Below are positions 1-9,700 of a stretch of 64,000 nucleotides of DNA, one piece after another; the first letter of the stretch is position 1, and the number at the start of each line of letters is the position of its first letter. The DNA is taken from the NCBI RefSeq assembly GCF_000698575.1, contig NZ_JFHD01000018.1, forward strand, positions 62,001 to 126,000, read 5' to 3'. The position numbers and the translations under genes were made by a program. A model generated the notes under the pieces. The model was not told the origin of the DNA, made no database searches, and saw only the letters and a program-made list of their open reading frames with translations. The stretch is from Caballeronia zhejiangensis. Its GTDB lineage: Bacteria > Pseudomonadota > Gammaproteobacteria > Burkholderiales > Burkholderiaceae.

Positions 1-190
1 TGCGCGCAAGTACCGCCTCGGTCGGTGGATATTGAGTCTTGCTTGCCGGTGTGATGCCCTCGTGACGAGCTTGAATGAGTTCTTGACGGACTTGCTCACG
101 CGACTTGGACTGCGCGATCGCCACTTCCGAAACCAGACCCAGCGTCGCACATACAGTCAGCATCGCGCCCACAACCTTCTTCGCATTCAT
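1..190 (-). CDS. DUF4148 small periplasmic protein (3' end outside window)
   Basis: Only the first 63 codons are visible; the gene runs off the left edge. The ATG at 190 is preceded by GGAG at a good distance. The start encodes a signal peptide ending near residue 26 (EVAIAQ), followed by SKSREQVRQEL and then SKTQYPPTEA, the pattern of DUF4148, a Burkholderiaceae family of short exported proteins of unknown role. It is a close paralogue of the gene at 1063-1335 and more distantly of 9902-10165. Its place beside the czc genes, plus a 15-base motif shared with the czcC upstream region (288-302), suggests the same metal-responsive control. That is inference; no biochemical role is assigned. Confidence 0.8.
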   Translation of the reverse strand, partial: MNAKKVVGAMLTVCATLGLVSEVAIAQSKSREQVRQELIQARHEGITPASKTQYPPTEAVLAR

Positions 191-287
191 TTCAGTTTCT
201 CCAGGAGTTAATTGCCGAATGGCAATTCTGTGAGTGGATTATGGCAACTGGACGCTTTGCCAACATGATCTGAATATGAAAGTATCG

Positions 288-302
288 TCATTTTGATCTC
301 AT
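288..302. promoter_or_regulatory. operator-like motif shared with the czcC promoter region
   Basis: TCATTTTGATCTCAT lies about 100 bp upstream of the DUF4148 start at 190. The same 15 bases occur in reverse orientation at 9704-9718, upstream of czcC. Sharing between two promoters of one metal cluster suggests a site for a common regulator, most simply the CzcR-type response regulator encoded at 2865-3542. The rest of 191-534 shows no gene. Confidence 0.4.
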
Positions 303-534
303 AGACCAGGCTCTGATAGAAGCCTTGCAGAGCGCGTTCGTCTCAAATGAATGAGGGCGATCAAGATTGATTCCTAGTGGACCATTCGCTCGATTACTGC
401 GACCAACTTTCGCTGTGTGCCTTGCCCTTCGCGTTGTGCCCTTTCCCAAGACCTATCCTATAAAACCCGTTCTTCACAACGCCGTCCCTTTCATTCCATT
501 TCAATCGTCAACACGCGGCGCGACGATTCTTGCG

Positions 535-771
535 TCACTCGGCTCGATCCCGCGGAAAGATACACGGGTGTGCCTTCACGTGCAGATTCGCGCTCGTACA
601 AGGATGCCCCGCATAATCGACTTGGTTGTTGGATGGTAGCGCCGAGGACTTTTGTTTCGTGACGTCGTTGGATGACGGCAACATGTTTGCATCGAACGAA
701 CCAAACTGAGCGCATCCCGCAAGGGTAATTGCGGTGATTGCAGTACATGCAACAAGCGTCTTTCTACGCAT
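535..771 (-). CDS. small putative lipoprotein
   Basis: This 78-residue product starts MRRKTLVACTAITA and has a lipobox-like ITLAGC, so the cysteine near residue 20 would be lipidated and the protein anchored in the envelope. The rest is short, polar and has two further cysteines; I do not recognise a family. An in-frame GTG four codons upstream is possible, but the ATG at 771 gives a normal signal peptide. It is divergent from the DUF4148 gene at 1063 across a shared region holding an inverted repeat (869-908). It may be a small envelope protein of the metal regulon, which is an inference from position. Confidence 0.5.
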   Translation of the reverse strand: MRRKTLVACTAITAITLAGCAQFGSFDANMLPSSNDVTKQKSSALPSNNQVDYAGHPCTSANLHVKAHPCIFPRDRAE

Positions 772-868
772 AAGGTCCACCAATCTGAGTTAATCCTGAC
801 TCCACCGCTCTGCTCTCAGAGATCGAGCAGATTTACAGTGTTATGGTGGCTTAGAAGCGAATTGCGGC

Positions 869-908
869 GATGACGCGGAAATGATATTTTCATCATGTTG
901 GCGTCATC
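869..908. promoter_or_regulatory. inverted-repeat operator in divergent promoter region
   Basis: Perfect 8-base arms GATGACGC (869-876) and GCGTCATC (901-908) enclose a second dyad, ATGAT/ATCAT (881-896). It lies in the 290-bp gap between the divergent lipoprotein (771) and DUF4148 gene (1063). It resembles the TCATC/GATGA dyads at 9701-9733 and 10238-10259, so the same regulator (likely CzcR-like) may bind. Nothing else was seen in 784-1062. Confidence 0.45.
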
Positions 909-1062
909 TACGTGCTTGCGAATACGGTGACGAACGGTCCCTCCTTCACTTATCTTCTCTCTAACAGATTTCTCATTTTCGCGTCACGCTGACGAAGGGG
1001 CTAACACGCATACTGTTCTCCAAGACGCGCCGATTGGGCGTCTGAATCAACGGAGAAAAGAG

Positions 1063-1335
1063 ATGAAAGCAATCAAATTCGCAGCGTTGCTTGTTACCGC
1101 GTCTGTCACGCTCGGCGCAATTTCAAACGTTGCTATGGCGCAAGGTAAGTCACGCGCACAAGTCCATCAGGAGCTTGTCCAGGCTCAGCACGAGGGCGTT
1201 GTGCCGACGAGCAAGACCCAGTATCCGCCTACTGAAGCGCAAGTCGCTCGCAATAAGCAAGTGCACGCCACGTCTCGACATGCTGGCGAAGTAACGCCAA
1301 ACGTGGATCATCACGACTCGGTTGCTGCTCGATAG
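1063..1335 (+). CDS. DUF4148 small periplasmic protein
   Basis: This 90-residue protein has a signal peptide ending about residue 26 (VAMAQ), then KSRAQVHQEL and SKTQYPPTEAQ, the two conserved stretches of DUF4148. GGAG sits just before the ATG. The C-terminal part is His-rich (HATSRHAG, VDHHDS), which fits an exported protein that meets metals, though binding is only inferred. It is transcribed rightward from the region holding the 869-908 dyad and ends before a hairpin terminator. It is a paralogue of the genes at 1-190 and 9902-10165. Confidence 0.8.
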   Translation: MKAIKFAALLVTASVTLGAISNVAMAQGKSRAQVHQELVQAQHEGVVPTSKTQYPPTEAQVARNKQVHATSRHAGEVTPNVDHHDSVAAR

Positions 1336-1353
1336 CGCCGTCTGATCGCAAAT

Positions 1354-1394
1354 AACGCGCGCGTGATTGAGCTCTGCGCGCGTTCGCTTTTTCT
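1354..1394 (+). terminator. rho-independent terminator after DUF4148 gene
   Basis: Nine-base arms AACGCGCGC (1354-1362) and GCGCGCGTT (1376-1384) are followed by CGCTTTTTCT. It lies 20 nt past the DUF4148 stop and before the convergent czcS end. Confidence 0.65.
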
Positions 1395-1435
1395 CGGTCG
1401 ACGGCGATAAACCACTTCAACGCGTTGATTGAAAA

Positions 1436-2875
1436 TCAGAGCGCAGGTGGGACGTCTCGAATACGTTGGATCGGAAAGCTAACCCAGAACCTTGTTTTGA
1501 CATGGGGTTGACTCTCGACTCCGCAGTTTCCCCCGTGACTGCCAGCAATAGATTTCACAATAGCGAGACCGAGACCAGAGCTGGATGATCGCGAATGGCG
1601 AGAGGGATCGACACGGTAGAACCTGTCAAAGATGCGATCCACGTGTACCGGTTCGATTCCTGGTCCGGTGTCCGTGACGCTAATGACAGACTGGTCGCCG
1701 CGTTCCTCGCAACTAACATCGATTGTGCTACCAGAAGGCGCATGAGCGATCGCATTGGAGACGAGATTGCTCAGCGCTCGTTGAAAAAGAAGCAGATCAG
1801 CATCTATACGCGCGTGTCCAGAAATGCGGATACTCAAATCTGTGTCCTCCGCCAACGACTCATAGAAGCCCGCTACCCTGCCTGCCTCCAATGCTCCATC
1901 GAGCCGTCTGATCTTCAGCATTGCATCAGCTTGTTCGGCACGCGCGATGAAAAGCATATCTTCGATCATTCGCGAGAGGCGTTGATACTCGTCGATGCTC
2001 GATTCAATTACGTCCTTATAATCTTGCGCGGAACGCTCGTGGGTCAAGGCAACTTGTGCCGCCGCCTGTAAGTTGGTGAGCGGGGTGCGCATGTCATGCG
2101 CAAGGTTTGACGAAAACTCGCTTAAACGCGTGAACGACTCGTTGAGCCGTTCGACCATGCCGTTGAAGGCGAGTTCGAGTTCCTTGAGCTCACCGGACGT
2201 ATCCAGTGACGGCAAGGGATGCGCGAGTCTCGAAGTGGACATCTGCTCGGCGCGAGCGGCGAGCTGCCTCAAGGGTTTTAGGCCAAATCTGGCAATCCCG
2301 TATGCGAGCGCTGAGGCGAGCATCACCCCGAGTACTTCGATCACAATGATCGTATAAGCATAAGCTCGAAGAAGTTCTGCATCATTCTTGCCGTCGTACT
2401 GCAGCACGACGCGAACACTCTCGCCAGGCGAAGCGTTTAGCGGCGTCGCGGCGGTGAGATAGCGCTTCTTGGAGTTCGATCTGTCAAGGCTAACCGCGTA
2501 GGGCGACCGCTTGGCGATCATCGGCGTGGACGGTTGGAACCCGGGCGTCTGAAGCAACCGTGCTCCTTTACTATCGTAGATCGCCATGGCCATGTTGGGG
2601 TGATCATGAAGCTGATCCGTCCACATCTCCGGATTGCGCGCGATCTCGTCCGCGGTTTTGATCTCGTCGAAGTGGCTCCTGAGCGCCGTCAGAATGCTCG
2701 ACATCTGCTCGGTCGCGGTCCATTCAATACGGCTTCGCAAAGCCTCGTAGAGCGCCAGGCCGCTCAAAGCGAGCACAGTCGAAGTGGACACGACGATCAG
2801 GACGGTCAACCTGGCGCGCAGGGTTCTCGGAAAGTCGCGCTTCATCGTCTGACGCTTGAGGTTCTCACTTGCCAT
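1436..2875 (-). CDS. czcS: heavy-metal sensor histidine kinase, CzcS/CusS type
   Basis: This inner-membrane sensor kinase partners the response regulator just upstream. About 479 residues: a first membrane segment near the N-terminus (LIVVSTSTVLALSGLALY), a periplasmic sensing domain, a second membrane segment (VIEVLGVMLASALAYG), HAMP, a HisKA box with the phospho-accepting His in LAHDMRTP, then an ATPase domain with N-box NLVSNAIAH, DTGPGIE and GLGLAIVKS. The chosen ATG at 2875 overlaps the regulator stop by 11 nt, so the two are translationally coupled; an ATG at 2845 is an alternative. It is the last gene of czcCBARS. The exact metal cannot be read from sequence. Confidence 0.88.
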   Translation of the reverse strand: MASENLKRQTMKRDFPRTLRARLTVLIVVSTSTVLALSGLALYEALRSRIEWTATEQMSSILTALRSHFDEIKTADEIARNPEMWTDQLHDHPNMAMAIYDSKGARLLQTPGFQPSTPMIAKRSPYAVSLDRSNSKKRYLTAATPLNASPGESVRVVLQYDGKNDAELLRAYAYTIIVIEVLGVMLASALAYGIARFGLKPLRQLAARAEQMSTSRLAHPLPSLDTSGELKELELAFNGMVERLNESFTRLSEFSSNLAHDMRTPLTNLQAAAQVALTHERSAQDYKDVIESSIDEYQRLSRMIEDMLFIARAEQADAMLKIRRLDGALEAGRVAGFYESLAEDTDLSIRISGHARIDADLLLFQRALSNLVSNAIAHAPSGSTIDVSCEERGDQSVISVTDTGPGIEPVHVDRIFDRFYRVDPSRHSRSSSSGLGLAIVKSIAGSHGGNCGVESQPHVKTRFWVSFPIQRIRDVPPAL

Positions 2876-3542
2876 CCCTGACTTCGAGTACGTATCCCAT
2901 GCCGCGCACGGTGTGAATAAGCTTGGGCTCGTAATTGTCGTCGACTTTGGAACGAAGCCGCCTGATGGACGAGTCGACCACATTCGTATCGCTATTAAAG
3001 TTCATGTCCCAAACCTGAGAGGCGATCGTCGCGCGTGGCAGAATTTCACCCTTACGGCGCATGAGCAACCACAGCAAAGCAAATTCTTTCGCCGTCAAGA
3101 GGATCGAGCTGCCCTGTCTTAAGGCCTTCCGTTTGGTCAAATCGAGTTCAAGATCGGCCACACGGATGGTGCTCGAATCACTCGGCTGACCTCGTCGGAG
3201 AATAACCTTGATGCGAGCGGTGAGCTCCACGAAATCAAACGGCTTCGAAAGATAATCGTCGGCGCCAAGCTCGAGTCCCTTGACCCGATCGCCCACATCG
3301 TCTCGCGCCGTCAGAAAAAGCACGGGGGTCTTCTTCGTGCGACGCAGGTTTTGCAACACTGACCATCCGTCCTGGCCGGGCAGCATCACGTCCAGGATCA
3401 GAAGGTCGTAGTCTTCCGTTTCAGCCTGATACTGGCCTGATAAGCCGTCCTCAACCCAATCGACGGTGTACCCGGCCTCGGAAAGCCCCCGTTTCAGATA
3501 GAGGCCCATCTTCGCCTCGTCTTCGACAATCAGAATTCGCAT
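2865..3542 (-). CDS. czcR: heavy-metal response regulator, OmpR/PhoB family, CzcR type
   Basis: This 225-residue two-domain regulator has a receiver domain with acidic pocket VEDE, phospho-acceptor D51 (LLILDVMLPG), T78 in FLTAR and K100 (YLSKPF). A winged-helix DNA-binding domain follows, with the family end VDSSIRRLRSK and TVRGMGYVLE. Its ATG overlaps the czcA stop by one base (TAATG), so it is coupled to the efflux genes it should control. Candidate binding sites are the TCATC/GATGA dyads upstream of czcC and the DUF4148 genes. That pairing is inference. Confidence 0.9.
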   Translation of the reverse strand: MRILIVEDEAKMGLYLKRGLSEAGYTVDWVEDGLSGQYQAETEDYDLLILDVMLPGQDGWSVLQNLRRTKKTPVLFLTARDDVGDRVKGLELGADDYLSKPFDFVELTARIKVILRRGQPSDSSTIRVADLELDLTKRKALRQGSSILLTAKEFALLWLLMRRKGEILPRATIASQVWDMNFNSDTNVVDSSIRRLRSKVDDNYEPKLIHTVRGMGYVLEVRDGK

Positions 3543-6500
3543 TACACGTTACCTCGGGAGTGACGCATGCGCCGCTGAAGCCAGCTTGGCGCGAGAAAGC
3601 CGAAGCGCTTTTCGAACACGGCGCGCATCGATGTCGAGTGGCTCACCCGATACAGCACCGGTAAAACCAGCAAGGTCAGAGCGGTGGACGACAGAATGCC
3701 ACCGATCACTACGGTCGCTAGCGGCCGCTGAACTTCCGAGCCCGTGCCGGTTGCGAAGGCCATCGGCAGGAACCCGAGCGAGGCGACGAGCGCGGTCATC
3801 AGCACAGGCCTCAGGCGAGTCAGCGCACCTTCCCTGACCGCGACGTCGAGCTCCGCCCCGCCCTCTCGCAGGCTCCGGATGAACGATATCATCACGAGGC
3901 CGTTGAGCACCGCGACGCCCGACAAGGCGATAAAGCCGACCGCCGCCGTAATCGACAACGGAATGCCGCGCAGCCAAAGCGATACGACACCGCCACTCAG
4001 TGCGAAAGGAATGCCGGTGAACACCAGCAAACCGTCCTTCACGTTGTTAAACATCACGAACAGCAGCACAAACACCATGAACAGCGCCAGGGGTACCACG
4101 AGCTTCAGCCGCTCGCTTGCGCTCTGGAGTTGTTCGAACTGGCCACCCCACGACACCCAGTAGCCGGCCGGGATTTGTACATCCTGCTGGATCTGCTGGC
4201 GTGCATCGGCCACGAACGAGCCCACATCGCGCCCGCGCACGTTCGCGCTCACCACGACGCGCCGCTTTCCGTCTTCGCGGCTGATCTGGTTCGGTCCGGG
4301 TCCGACCTCGATTGTCGCGAGTTCTGCCAGCGGAACGTACGGCGCCTGCACGACCGGCCCGCTCGCGGGCGCCAACGCCGCCGCGGGAAGCGCAATCGGC
4401 AACCGCTTGATCGCCTCAATATCCGAGCGCAGCTCGTCGGGCAGACGCACGACGATGTCAAAGCGCCGGTCGCCCTGAAACAGCGTTCCCGCTTTCTGAC
4501 CACCGACCGCTGCGGCGATCGCATCCTGAATATCGGCAACCGTGACGCCGTACCGGGCCAGCTTCTCCCGCTCGAGATTGATGGTCAGCACCGGCAGGCC
4601 TGTCGTCTGCTCGACCTTCACTTCGGACGCGCCCGACACCTTGTTCAGCGCCGCCGCGATCCTCTCGCCCGTACTGTTGAGCACCGACATATCGTCGCCA
4701 AAAATCTTGACGGCCACGTCGCTACGGACGCCGGAAATCAGCTCGTTAAAACGTAGCTGGATCGGTTGCGAAAACTCATACGCGTTACCCGGCAGTTCGG
4801 CGAGAACCGTCTCGATCTCCTTGATGAGATCGTCACGCGACTTGTCAGGATCTGGCCAATCCTTCGTCGGCTTCAGCATCACATAGCCATCGGACAGATT
4901 CGGCGGCATGGGATCGGCCGCGATTTCTGCCGTGCCGGTACGCGCGAACACCCGATCGATCTCGGGAAAGCGCTGCTTGAGCGTTTTCTCGATCGTTTTC
5001 TGCATGTCGAGCGACTGAGACAGACTTGTGCCGGGAATGCGCAGCGCGGCCACGGCGAGATCGCCCTCGTTGAGGCTTGGAATGAATTCGCTACCGAGTC
5101 GGGTCGCAAGTCCCATCGTCAGTGCAACGATGACCACAGCACCGCTCAGCACGCGCTTGGGTTGCGCCATGAACCGAGTCAGCACAGGCTCATAGGCGCG
5201 CCGCGCCCAGCCCATGATGCGGTTTTCTTTCTCTTCTACACGCTCGCCAATGAATAGAGCGACCGCCGCCGGAATGAACGTCACGGTCAGCACCATCGCC
5301 GCCGCCAGGGCCATGACGACCGTGACGGCCATCGGATGGAACATTTTGCCTTCCACGCCAGTGAGCGCGAAGATCGGCAGATACACCACCATGATGATGA
5401 GCTGCCCGAAGATGAGGGCCCGCCGCGCCTCCTGCGATGCGCCGAACACTTCGGCAAACCGTTCCTCGCGCGTCAGCGGTCTGCCAAGCAGAGTTTGTGC
5501 ATGCGCGAGCCGCCGCACGCAGTTTTCGACGATCACCACCGCACCATCGACGATGATGCCAAAGTCGAGCGCTCCGAGACTCATGAGGTTCGCACTCACC
5601 TTCGCGTTCACCATACCGGTGAAGGTCATCAGCATCGACAGCGGAATGACGAGCGCCGTGATGATGGCCGCGCGGATGTTGCCCAGGAAGAGGAACAGAA
5701 TGACGATGACCAGCACCGCACCTTCGAGAAGGTTCTTCTTGACCGTGTCCACGGCCTTCTCGACCAGATTGGTCCGGTCATACACAGGAATGGCGCGCAC
5801 GCCCTTGGGCAGCGAACGATTGACGTCGTCCATCTTGAGCGCGACGGCTTTCGATACCGCGCGGCTGTTCTCTCCCATCAGCATGAAGACCGTGCCGAGC
5901 ACCACTTCTTCACCATTGGACGTCGCAGCACCCGTACGCAGTTCACGCCCCGTGTCGACCTGCGCGATGTCCTTCACGCGAACGGGCACGCCCCCCACGT
6001 TCGTCAGTACGACATTCGCCAGATCTTCCGCCGAGCGCGCCTGACCCGGCACGCGTACCAGATACTGTTCGCCGCGTTTCTCGATATAGCCCGCGCCGAC
6101 ATTGTCGTTGTTGCGCTCGACCGCCCGCACGACGTCTGCCAGCGTCGAGCCATACGACATGAGCTTGGTCGGGTTCGGCGCGATGCGAAACTCCTTGACG
6201 TATCCGCCGATGGAATTCACCTCAGTCACGCCCGGCACATTACGAAGCTGAGGCTTCACGACCCAGTCCTGGAGCTCGCGCAGATCCGACGACGTGTAAC
6301 GCGTCCCGTCAGGCTTACGCGCAGACGGATCCGCTTCTACGGTCCAGAGATAAATTTCGCCGAGTCCTGTCGAAGTCGGGCCCATTGCAGGCGTTGCACC
6401 GGGCGGCAACTTGTCCTTTGCTTCCTGAATCCGCTCGTTGACCAGCTGACGCGCGAAGTAAATGTCCGTGCCGTCCTTGAAGATGACCGTCACTTGCGAC

Positions 6501-6769
6501 AAGCCATATCGCGAGATCGAGCGCGTTTCCTCCAGGTTCGGCAGACCCGCCATCGCTGTCTCGACGGGATAAGTGATGCGCTGCTCCGCCTCGAGGGGCG
6601 AATAGCCTGGAGCAGAGGTGTTGATCTGCACCTGAACGTTGGTGATGTCGGGCACGGCATCGATCGGCAGCTTCTGATAGCTGTACATGCCGAAGGCGGC
6701 CACTGCAGCGACCGCGAGCATGACAAGCCAGCGGTGCGCGATCGCGAAGCGAATCAATCGCTCAAACAT
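3542..6769 (-). CDS. czcA: heavy-metal efflux RND pump, CzcA family
   Basis: This inner-membrane proton/metal antiporter of the HME-RND family spans the envelope with CzcB and CzcC. It is 1075 residues, normal for the family. The N-terminal membrane segment is MFERLIRFAIAHRWLVML, followed by family features such as GYSPLEAEQRITYPVE. The fourth-helix motif DFGIIVDGAVVIVEN carries the acidic residues that distinguish divalent-metal (Zn/Co/Cd) pumps from monovalent Cu/Ag pumps. A large periplasmic loop and a second group of membrane helices end the protein. It lies between czcB (72-nt gap) and czcR (overlap). The specific metal is inferred from the motif and neighbours. Confidence 0.93.
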   Translation of the reverse strand: MFERLIRFAIAHRWLVMLAVAAVAAFGMYSYQKLPIDAVPDITNVQVQINTSAPGYSPLEAEQRITYPVETAMAGLPNLEETRSISRYGLSQVTVIFKDGTDIYFARQLVNERIQEAKDKLPPGATPAMGPTSTGLGEIYLWTVEADPSARKPDGTRYTSSDLRELQDWVVKPQLRNVPGVTEVNSIGGYVKEFRIAPNPTKLMSYGSTLADVVRAVERNNDNVGAGYIEKRGEQYLVRVPGQARSAEDLANVVLTNVGGVPVRVKDIAQVDTGRELRTGAATSNGEEVVLGTVFMLMGENSRAVSKAVALKMDDVNRSLPKGVRAIPVYDRTNLVEKAVDTVKKNLLEGAVLVIVILFLFLGNIRAAIITALVIPLSMLMTFTGMVNAKVSANLMSLGALDFGIIVDGAVVIVENCVRRLAHAQTLLGRPLTREERFAEVFGASQEARRALIFGQLIIMVVYLPIFALTGVEGKMFHPMAVTVVMALAAAMVLTVTFIPAAVALFIGERVEEKENRIMGWARRAYEPVLTRFMAQPKRVLSGAVVIVALTMGLATRLGSEFIPSLNEGDLAVAALRIPGTSLSQSLDMQKTIEKTLKQRFPEIDRVFARTGTAEIAADPMPPNLSDGYVMLKPTKDWPDPDKSRDDLIKEIETVLAELPGNAYEFSQPIQLRFNELISGVRSDVAVKIFGDDMSVLNSTGERIAAALNKVSGASEVKVEQTTGLPVLTINLEREKLARYGVTVADIQDAIAAAVGGQKAGTLFQGDRRFDIVVRLPDELRSDIEAIKRLPIALPAAALAPASGPVVQAPYVPLAELATIEVGPGPNQISREDGKRRVVVSANVRGRDVGSFVADARQQIQQDVQIPAGYWVSWGGQFEQLQSASERLKLVVPLALFMVFVLLFVMFNNVKDGLLVFTGIPFALSGGVVSLWLRGIPLSITAAVGFIALSGVAVLNGLVMISFIRSLREGGAELDVAVREGALTRLRPVLMTALVASLGFLPMAFATGTGSEVQRPLATVVIGGILSSTALTLLVLPVLYRVSHSTSMRAVFEKRFGFLAPSWLQRRMRHSRGNV

Positions 6770-6841
6770 GGAATGGTCCTCTGATGCAGCAGGAAGCGCG
6801 CGGCGCGAAGGGCCGCGTCGTTATGTAGCGGGTTGCGCTGT

Positions 6842-8317
6842 TCATTCTTCTTCGGCGCTACCTTTACCGAGCTCCGCCTTCAGCACGAAGCTGTTCGCCG
6901 CAACGTACTGCTGGCCAGGGTGCAGGCCCCGGACGACTTCGGTGACCCGTTCATCACGACGACCCGTTTCGACAGCCTGAGCGACGAATCCCTTGGACGA
7001 CTGGACAAACACAGACGGCGCGCCATCGACGTCCTGAAGGGCGTCGCTCGCAACGGAGATCAGCACGTCCTGCTTGCCTGCGTCGACTGAGACATTGACG
7101 AACATGCCGGGCCGCCATGCGCCGTCGGGATTTGGCAGCACGACCCGTGCGGGTGCGGTGCGCGTCTGTTCACCCAACAATGCGCCGACATAGGCGATGG
7201 GCCCGCGCGAGGTCGATTCGAACGCTGCGGCGCTCACGGTGGCTTCCCGTCCCACGCGAACGTCGTTGAGCCGCTGTGCCGGCACCGCCATTTCTGCCCA
7301 AACGCTGGAAAGGTCCGAGATCACAAAGACATTGGCGTCCGCGGTGATGGCCTCGCCCGGTGTCGCATGCTTCTCGACCACGGTCCCTGAAAAAGGCGCA
7401 CGCAACTCGTACTGATTCAGGCTAGCGGAGCCCGCAGGCGCATTGATCGCGGCGAGCTTCTGGCGAGCGTTCTGCGCCGCGATCTCCGCTTCGCGCAATT
7501 GCACCTGTGCTTGCAGGAAGTCCTGCTCGGCGGACACGCGTTCTTTCCACAACGTCTGCTCCCGATCGTATGTCGTGCGCGCGGCCGACAGACGCCGCTC
7601 GGCCGTCAACAGTTCGCTGCGAAGATCCGCCAGACCGGTGCTCGCGATCACGGCAAGCACCTGCCCCTTCTTTACGTTCTGCCCGATGGACACATCCACG
7701 CGTTCGACGATCCCGGCCACGCGAGGCACGACGTGAGCTGTGCGATCCTCGTTGAACTTGATCTCGCCGGGCAACTGAAACGAGGTTGCGATCTGCGCCG
7801 GACCGACCTTGGCCAGATCGATCTTGGAGGTCTTCAGTTGCTCCTCGGACAGCACCACCGTCCCATCGGTGCGGGAATATTCGAATGAGGCATTGCGACC
7901 GCCTCCTTTGACCTCGATGATCGCATCGAACACGTGCGGTTTCGCAATGGGCTCGGTGGACGTGTATTTCTGCGCGGAATGCCTAAACTGCAACGTTTCT
8001 TTCTGCCCGTCGTAACGGGTCACGGCTGCCGAGACCACCACTTCCCTCGACAGCGGCTTGCCATCGCTCGCGGGGTAAACGATGAGACGCGAGTCACCGG
8101 GCTTCTCGGCGAGCACGACTTCGAGCGTGAGCGGGCCATTTTTCAGGAGGACGCCGCCGTGCTGTCCGGCACTGGCATTCGCCTCGCCCTGTTGAGCCTC
8201 GGCGACCGGGGGCTCGAGCGCAGGCGCTTCCTTTTTTTGCGTCATCGCGTAGGCGGCAATGATGATGCCGATCCCACCGAGAGCGGTCATGAGGAAGTAT
8301 GTTCTACGGCGCGGCAT
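6842..8317 (-). CDS. czcB: RND efflux periplasmic adaptor, CzcB family
   Basis: This 491-residue membrane fusion protein links the CzcA pump to the outer-membrane channel. It has an N-terminal membrane anchor (LMTALGGIGIIIAAYAM), a domain starting GQHGGVLLKNGPLTLEV found in CzcB proteins, a lipoyl-type half (VVPRVAGIVERVDVSIGQNV), a long coiled-coil hairpin (LLTAERRLSAART onward) and the beta-barrel return LRAPFSGTVVEKHATPGE. The ATG at 8317 has a GAAGGA Shine-Dalgarno; the in-frame upstream extension lies in czcC and is not used. czcC ends 10 nt upstream. Confidence 0.92.
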   Translation of the reverse strand: MPRRRTYFLMTALGGIGIIIAAYAMTQKKEAPALEPPVAEAQQGEANASAGQHGGVLLKNGPLTLEVVLAEKPGDSRLIVYPASDGKPLSREVVVSAAVTRYDGQKETLQFRHSAQKYTSTEPIAKPHVFDAIIEVKGGGRNASFEYSRTDGTVVLSEEQLKTSKIDLAKVGPAQIATSFQLPGEIKFNEDRTAHVVPRVAGIVERVDVSIGQNVKKGQVLAVIASTGLADLRSELLTAERRLSAARTTYDREQTLWKERVSAEQDFLQAQVQLREAEIAAQNARQKLAAINAPAGSASLNQYELRAPFSGTVVEKHATPGEAITADANVFVISDLSSVWAEMAVPAQRLNDVRVGREATVSAAAFESTSRGPIAYVGALLGEQTRTAPARVVLPNPDGAWRPGMFVNVSVDAGKQDVLISVASDALQDVDGAPSVFVQSSKGFVAQAVETGRRDERVTEVVRGLHPGQQYVAANSFVLKAELGKGSAEEE

Positions 8318-8327
8318 GGTGATTCCT

Positions 8328-9656
8328 TCAGGGTAAAGTGTTCTTCGACAGCGAGACGGCGGGAAGTGGCGTGCCAACCAGGCGCCCCACTTCGGCATAC
8401 GCAAGGTGAGCGTCGGTGAGCGCCTGCACGTATTGCGATTGCGCTTGGAACAGCGTGCGCTGTGCATCGAGCACATCGAGGAAAGCAAACTTGCCGAGTT
8501 CAAATCCTCTCGACATGGCGTTCAATGCATCTTTGGAGGCCGGCAGCACGTCGTCCTTGAGCCTGCGAGCCGCCTGAACCGATGTTTCGTAGTTCGCATA
8601 CGCGCGGGTCAACTCCAGTTGCAGCCGCAAGCGCTCGTTATCGAAATCGGCGCTGGCTTTCTCGGCTTTGTGAGCCGCCTCTAAAAGCGCACCTTTATTC
8701 GTGTCGAAGAGAGGCAGCGGAATCGATACGCCGATGACGGCCTGATTGTCGGGAATGCCACCGGTGATGACCCGCTTCATACCGGCGCTGACCGTGATAT
8801 CTGGGATGCGCTTGGCTCGCTCAACGGAGATCGCAGCGTCTGAACGCAACATTTCGGCGCGGGCCACGCGCGAGCCTGGGCTATCGTTCAATTGACTGAC
8901 GAGTACCGAGAGCGGCTCAAGACTCGGCACCGACTCAATATCGCCTCCGGCTGCGCTGCCCCGCACTTGCGCGTTGCCGGTGACGGATGCCAGACGCTCG
9001 CGAGCGGTCAAGACACGCGCAGTTGCATTCGTCACTTCGATCTGGACAGCACTCGCGGCAATGCGCGCCTTGGTGGCTTCGACCGGCGAAACCTTGCCTG
9101 CGCGCGCACGCTTCTCCGCAAGATCGGCAGAGCGGGCCGCGATGTCGCCGGATTCACGCGCGACCTGCTCTTGCCGCTGCGCGGCGAGCTCTTCGTAGAA
9201 CGCGGAGATGACGTCTGCCCGCAATGCCGCGCCTCTGCCGTCGAGCGCGGCGAGCGCAACCTCTCGACCATAGGACGCCACGTCCAGCCGTGCCTGACGT
9301 TTGCCGCCGAGTTCGATAAGCTGGTTCACGGTCGCCGTGCTCGTGCGCTCCGTACCACCAAACCCTTCCTGCAGAAGCGACAATTCGGGGTTGGGCCTGG
9401 CGCCGGCCTGCATCAATGCGCCGGCCGATGCGTCCGAGTCCGCCCTCGCGCCTCGCAAGAGGGGGTTGCTCTGCGCGGCAAGCCCAAGCACGTCGATCAA
9501 TGAAACTTGCGGCAGATCCGTTGGTGAAACGCTCGGAGACTGCGGCAAGCCGCCCTCATCCGCAATCGGCTGAACGGGAGACGCCTGTGTGTAGTTTGAT
9601 GTTGTGACCGCCAGGAGAGCCATGACGGCAAGGGTTCGCGTGAGCATGTGCGACAT
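8328..9656 (-). CDS. czcC: outer-membrane efflux channel, CzcC (TolC-like)
   Basis: This outer-membrane factor of the tripartite pump has a signal peptide at the start (MLTRTLAVMALLAVTTS) and two repeated helical halves, beginning SLIDVLGLAAQSNPLL and around GVSIPLPLFDTNKG. The latter is the typical OEP family turn. About 442 residues with the ATG at 9656; an ATG at 9647 is equally possible and neither has a strong Shine-Dalgarno. It is the first gene of the leftward operon. The upstream region holds a dyad at 9701-9733. Confidence 0.9.
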   Translation of the reverse strand: MSHMLTRTLAVMALLAVTTSNYTQASPVQPIADEGGLPQSPSVSPTDLPQVSLIDVLGLAAQSNPLLRGARADSDASAGALMQAGARPNPELSLLQEGFGGTERTSTATVNQLIELGGKRQARLDVASYGREVALAALDGRGAALRADVISAFYEELAAQRQEQVARESGDIAARSADLAEKRARAGKVSPVEATKARIAASAVQIEVTNATARVLTARERLASVTGNAQVRGSAAGGDIESVPSLEPLSVLVSQLNDSPGSRVARAEMLRSDAAISVERAKRIPDITVSAGMKRVITGGIPDNQAVIGVSIPLPLFDTNKGALLEAAHKAEKASADFDNERLRLQLELTRAYANYETSVQAARRLKDDVLPASKDALNAMSRGFELGKFAFLDVLDAQRTLFQAQSQYVQALTDAHLAYAEVGRLVGTPLPAVSLSKNTLP

Positions 9657-9700
9657 TGAAGGATGGGGGTGATGCGATGCTACGGTTCTATCGCAGTGCC

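Noticed and set aside
5336..6784. Long rightward open frame opposite czcA (482 codons)
   Set aside because: Complement of a well-defined RND gene; His/Arg-rich translation typical of antisense shadow, with no domain.
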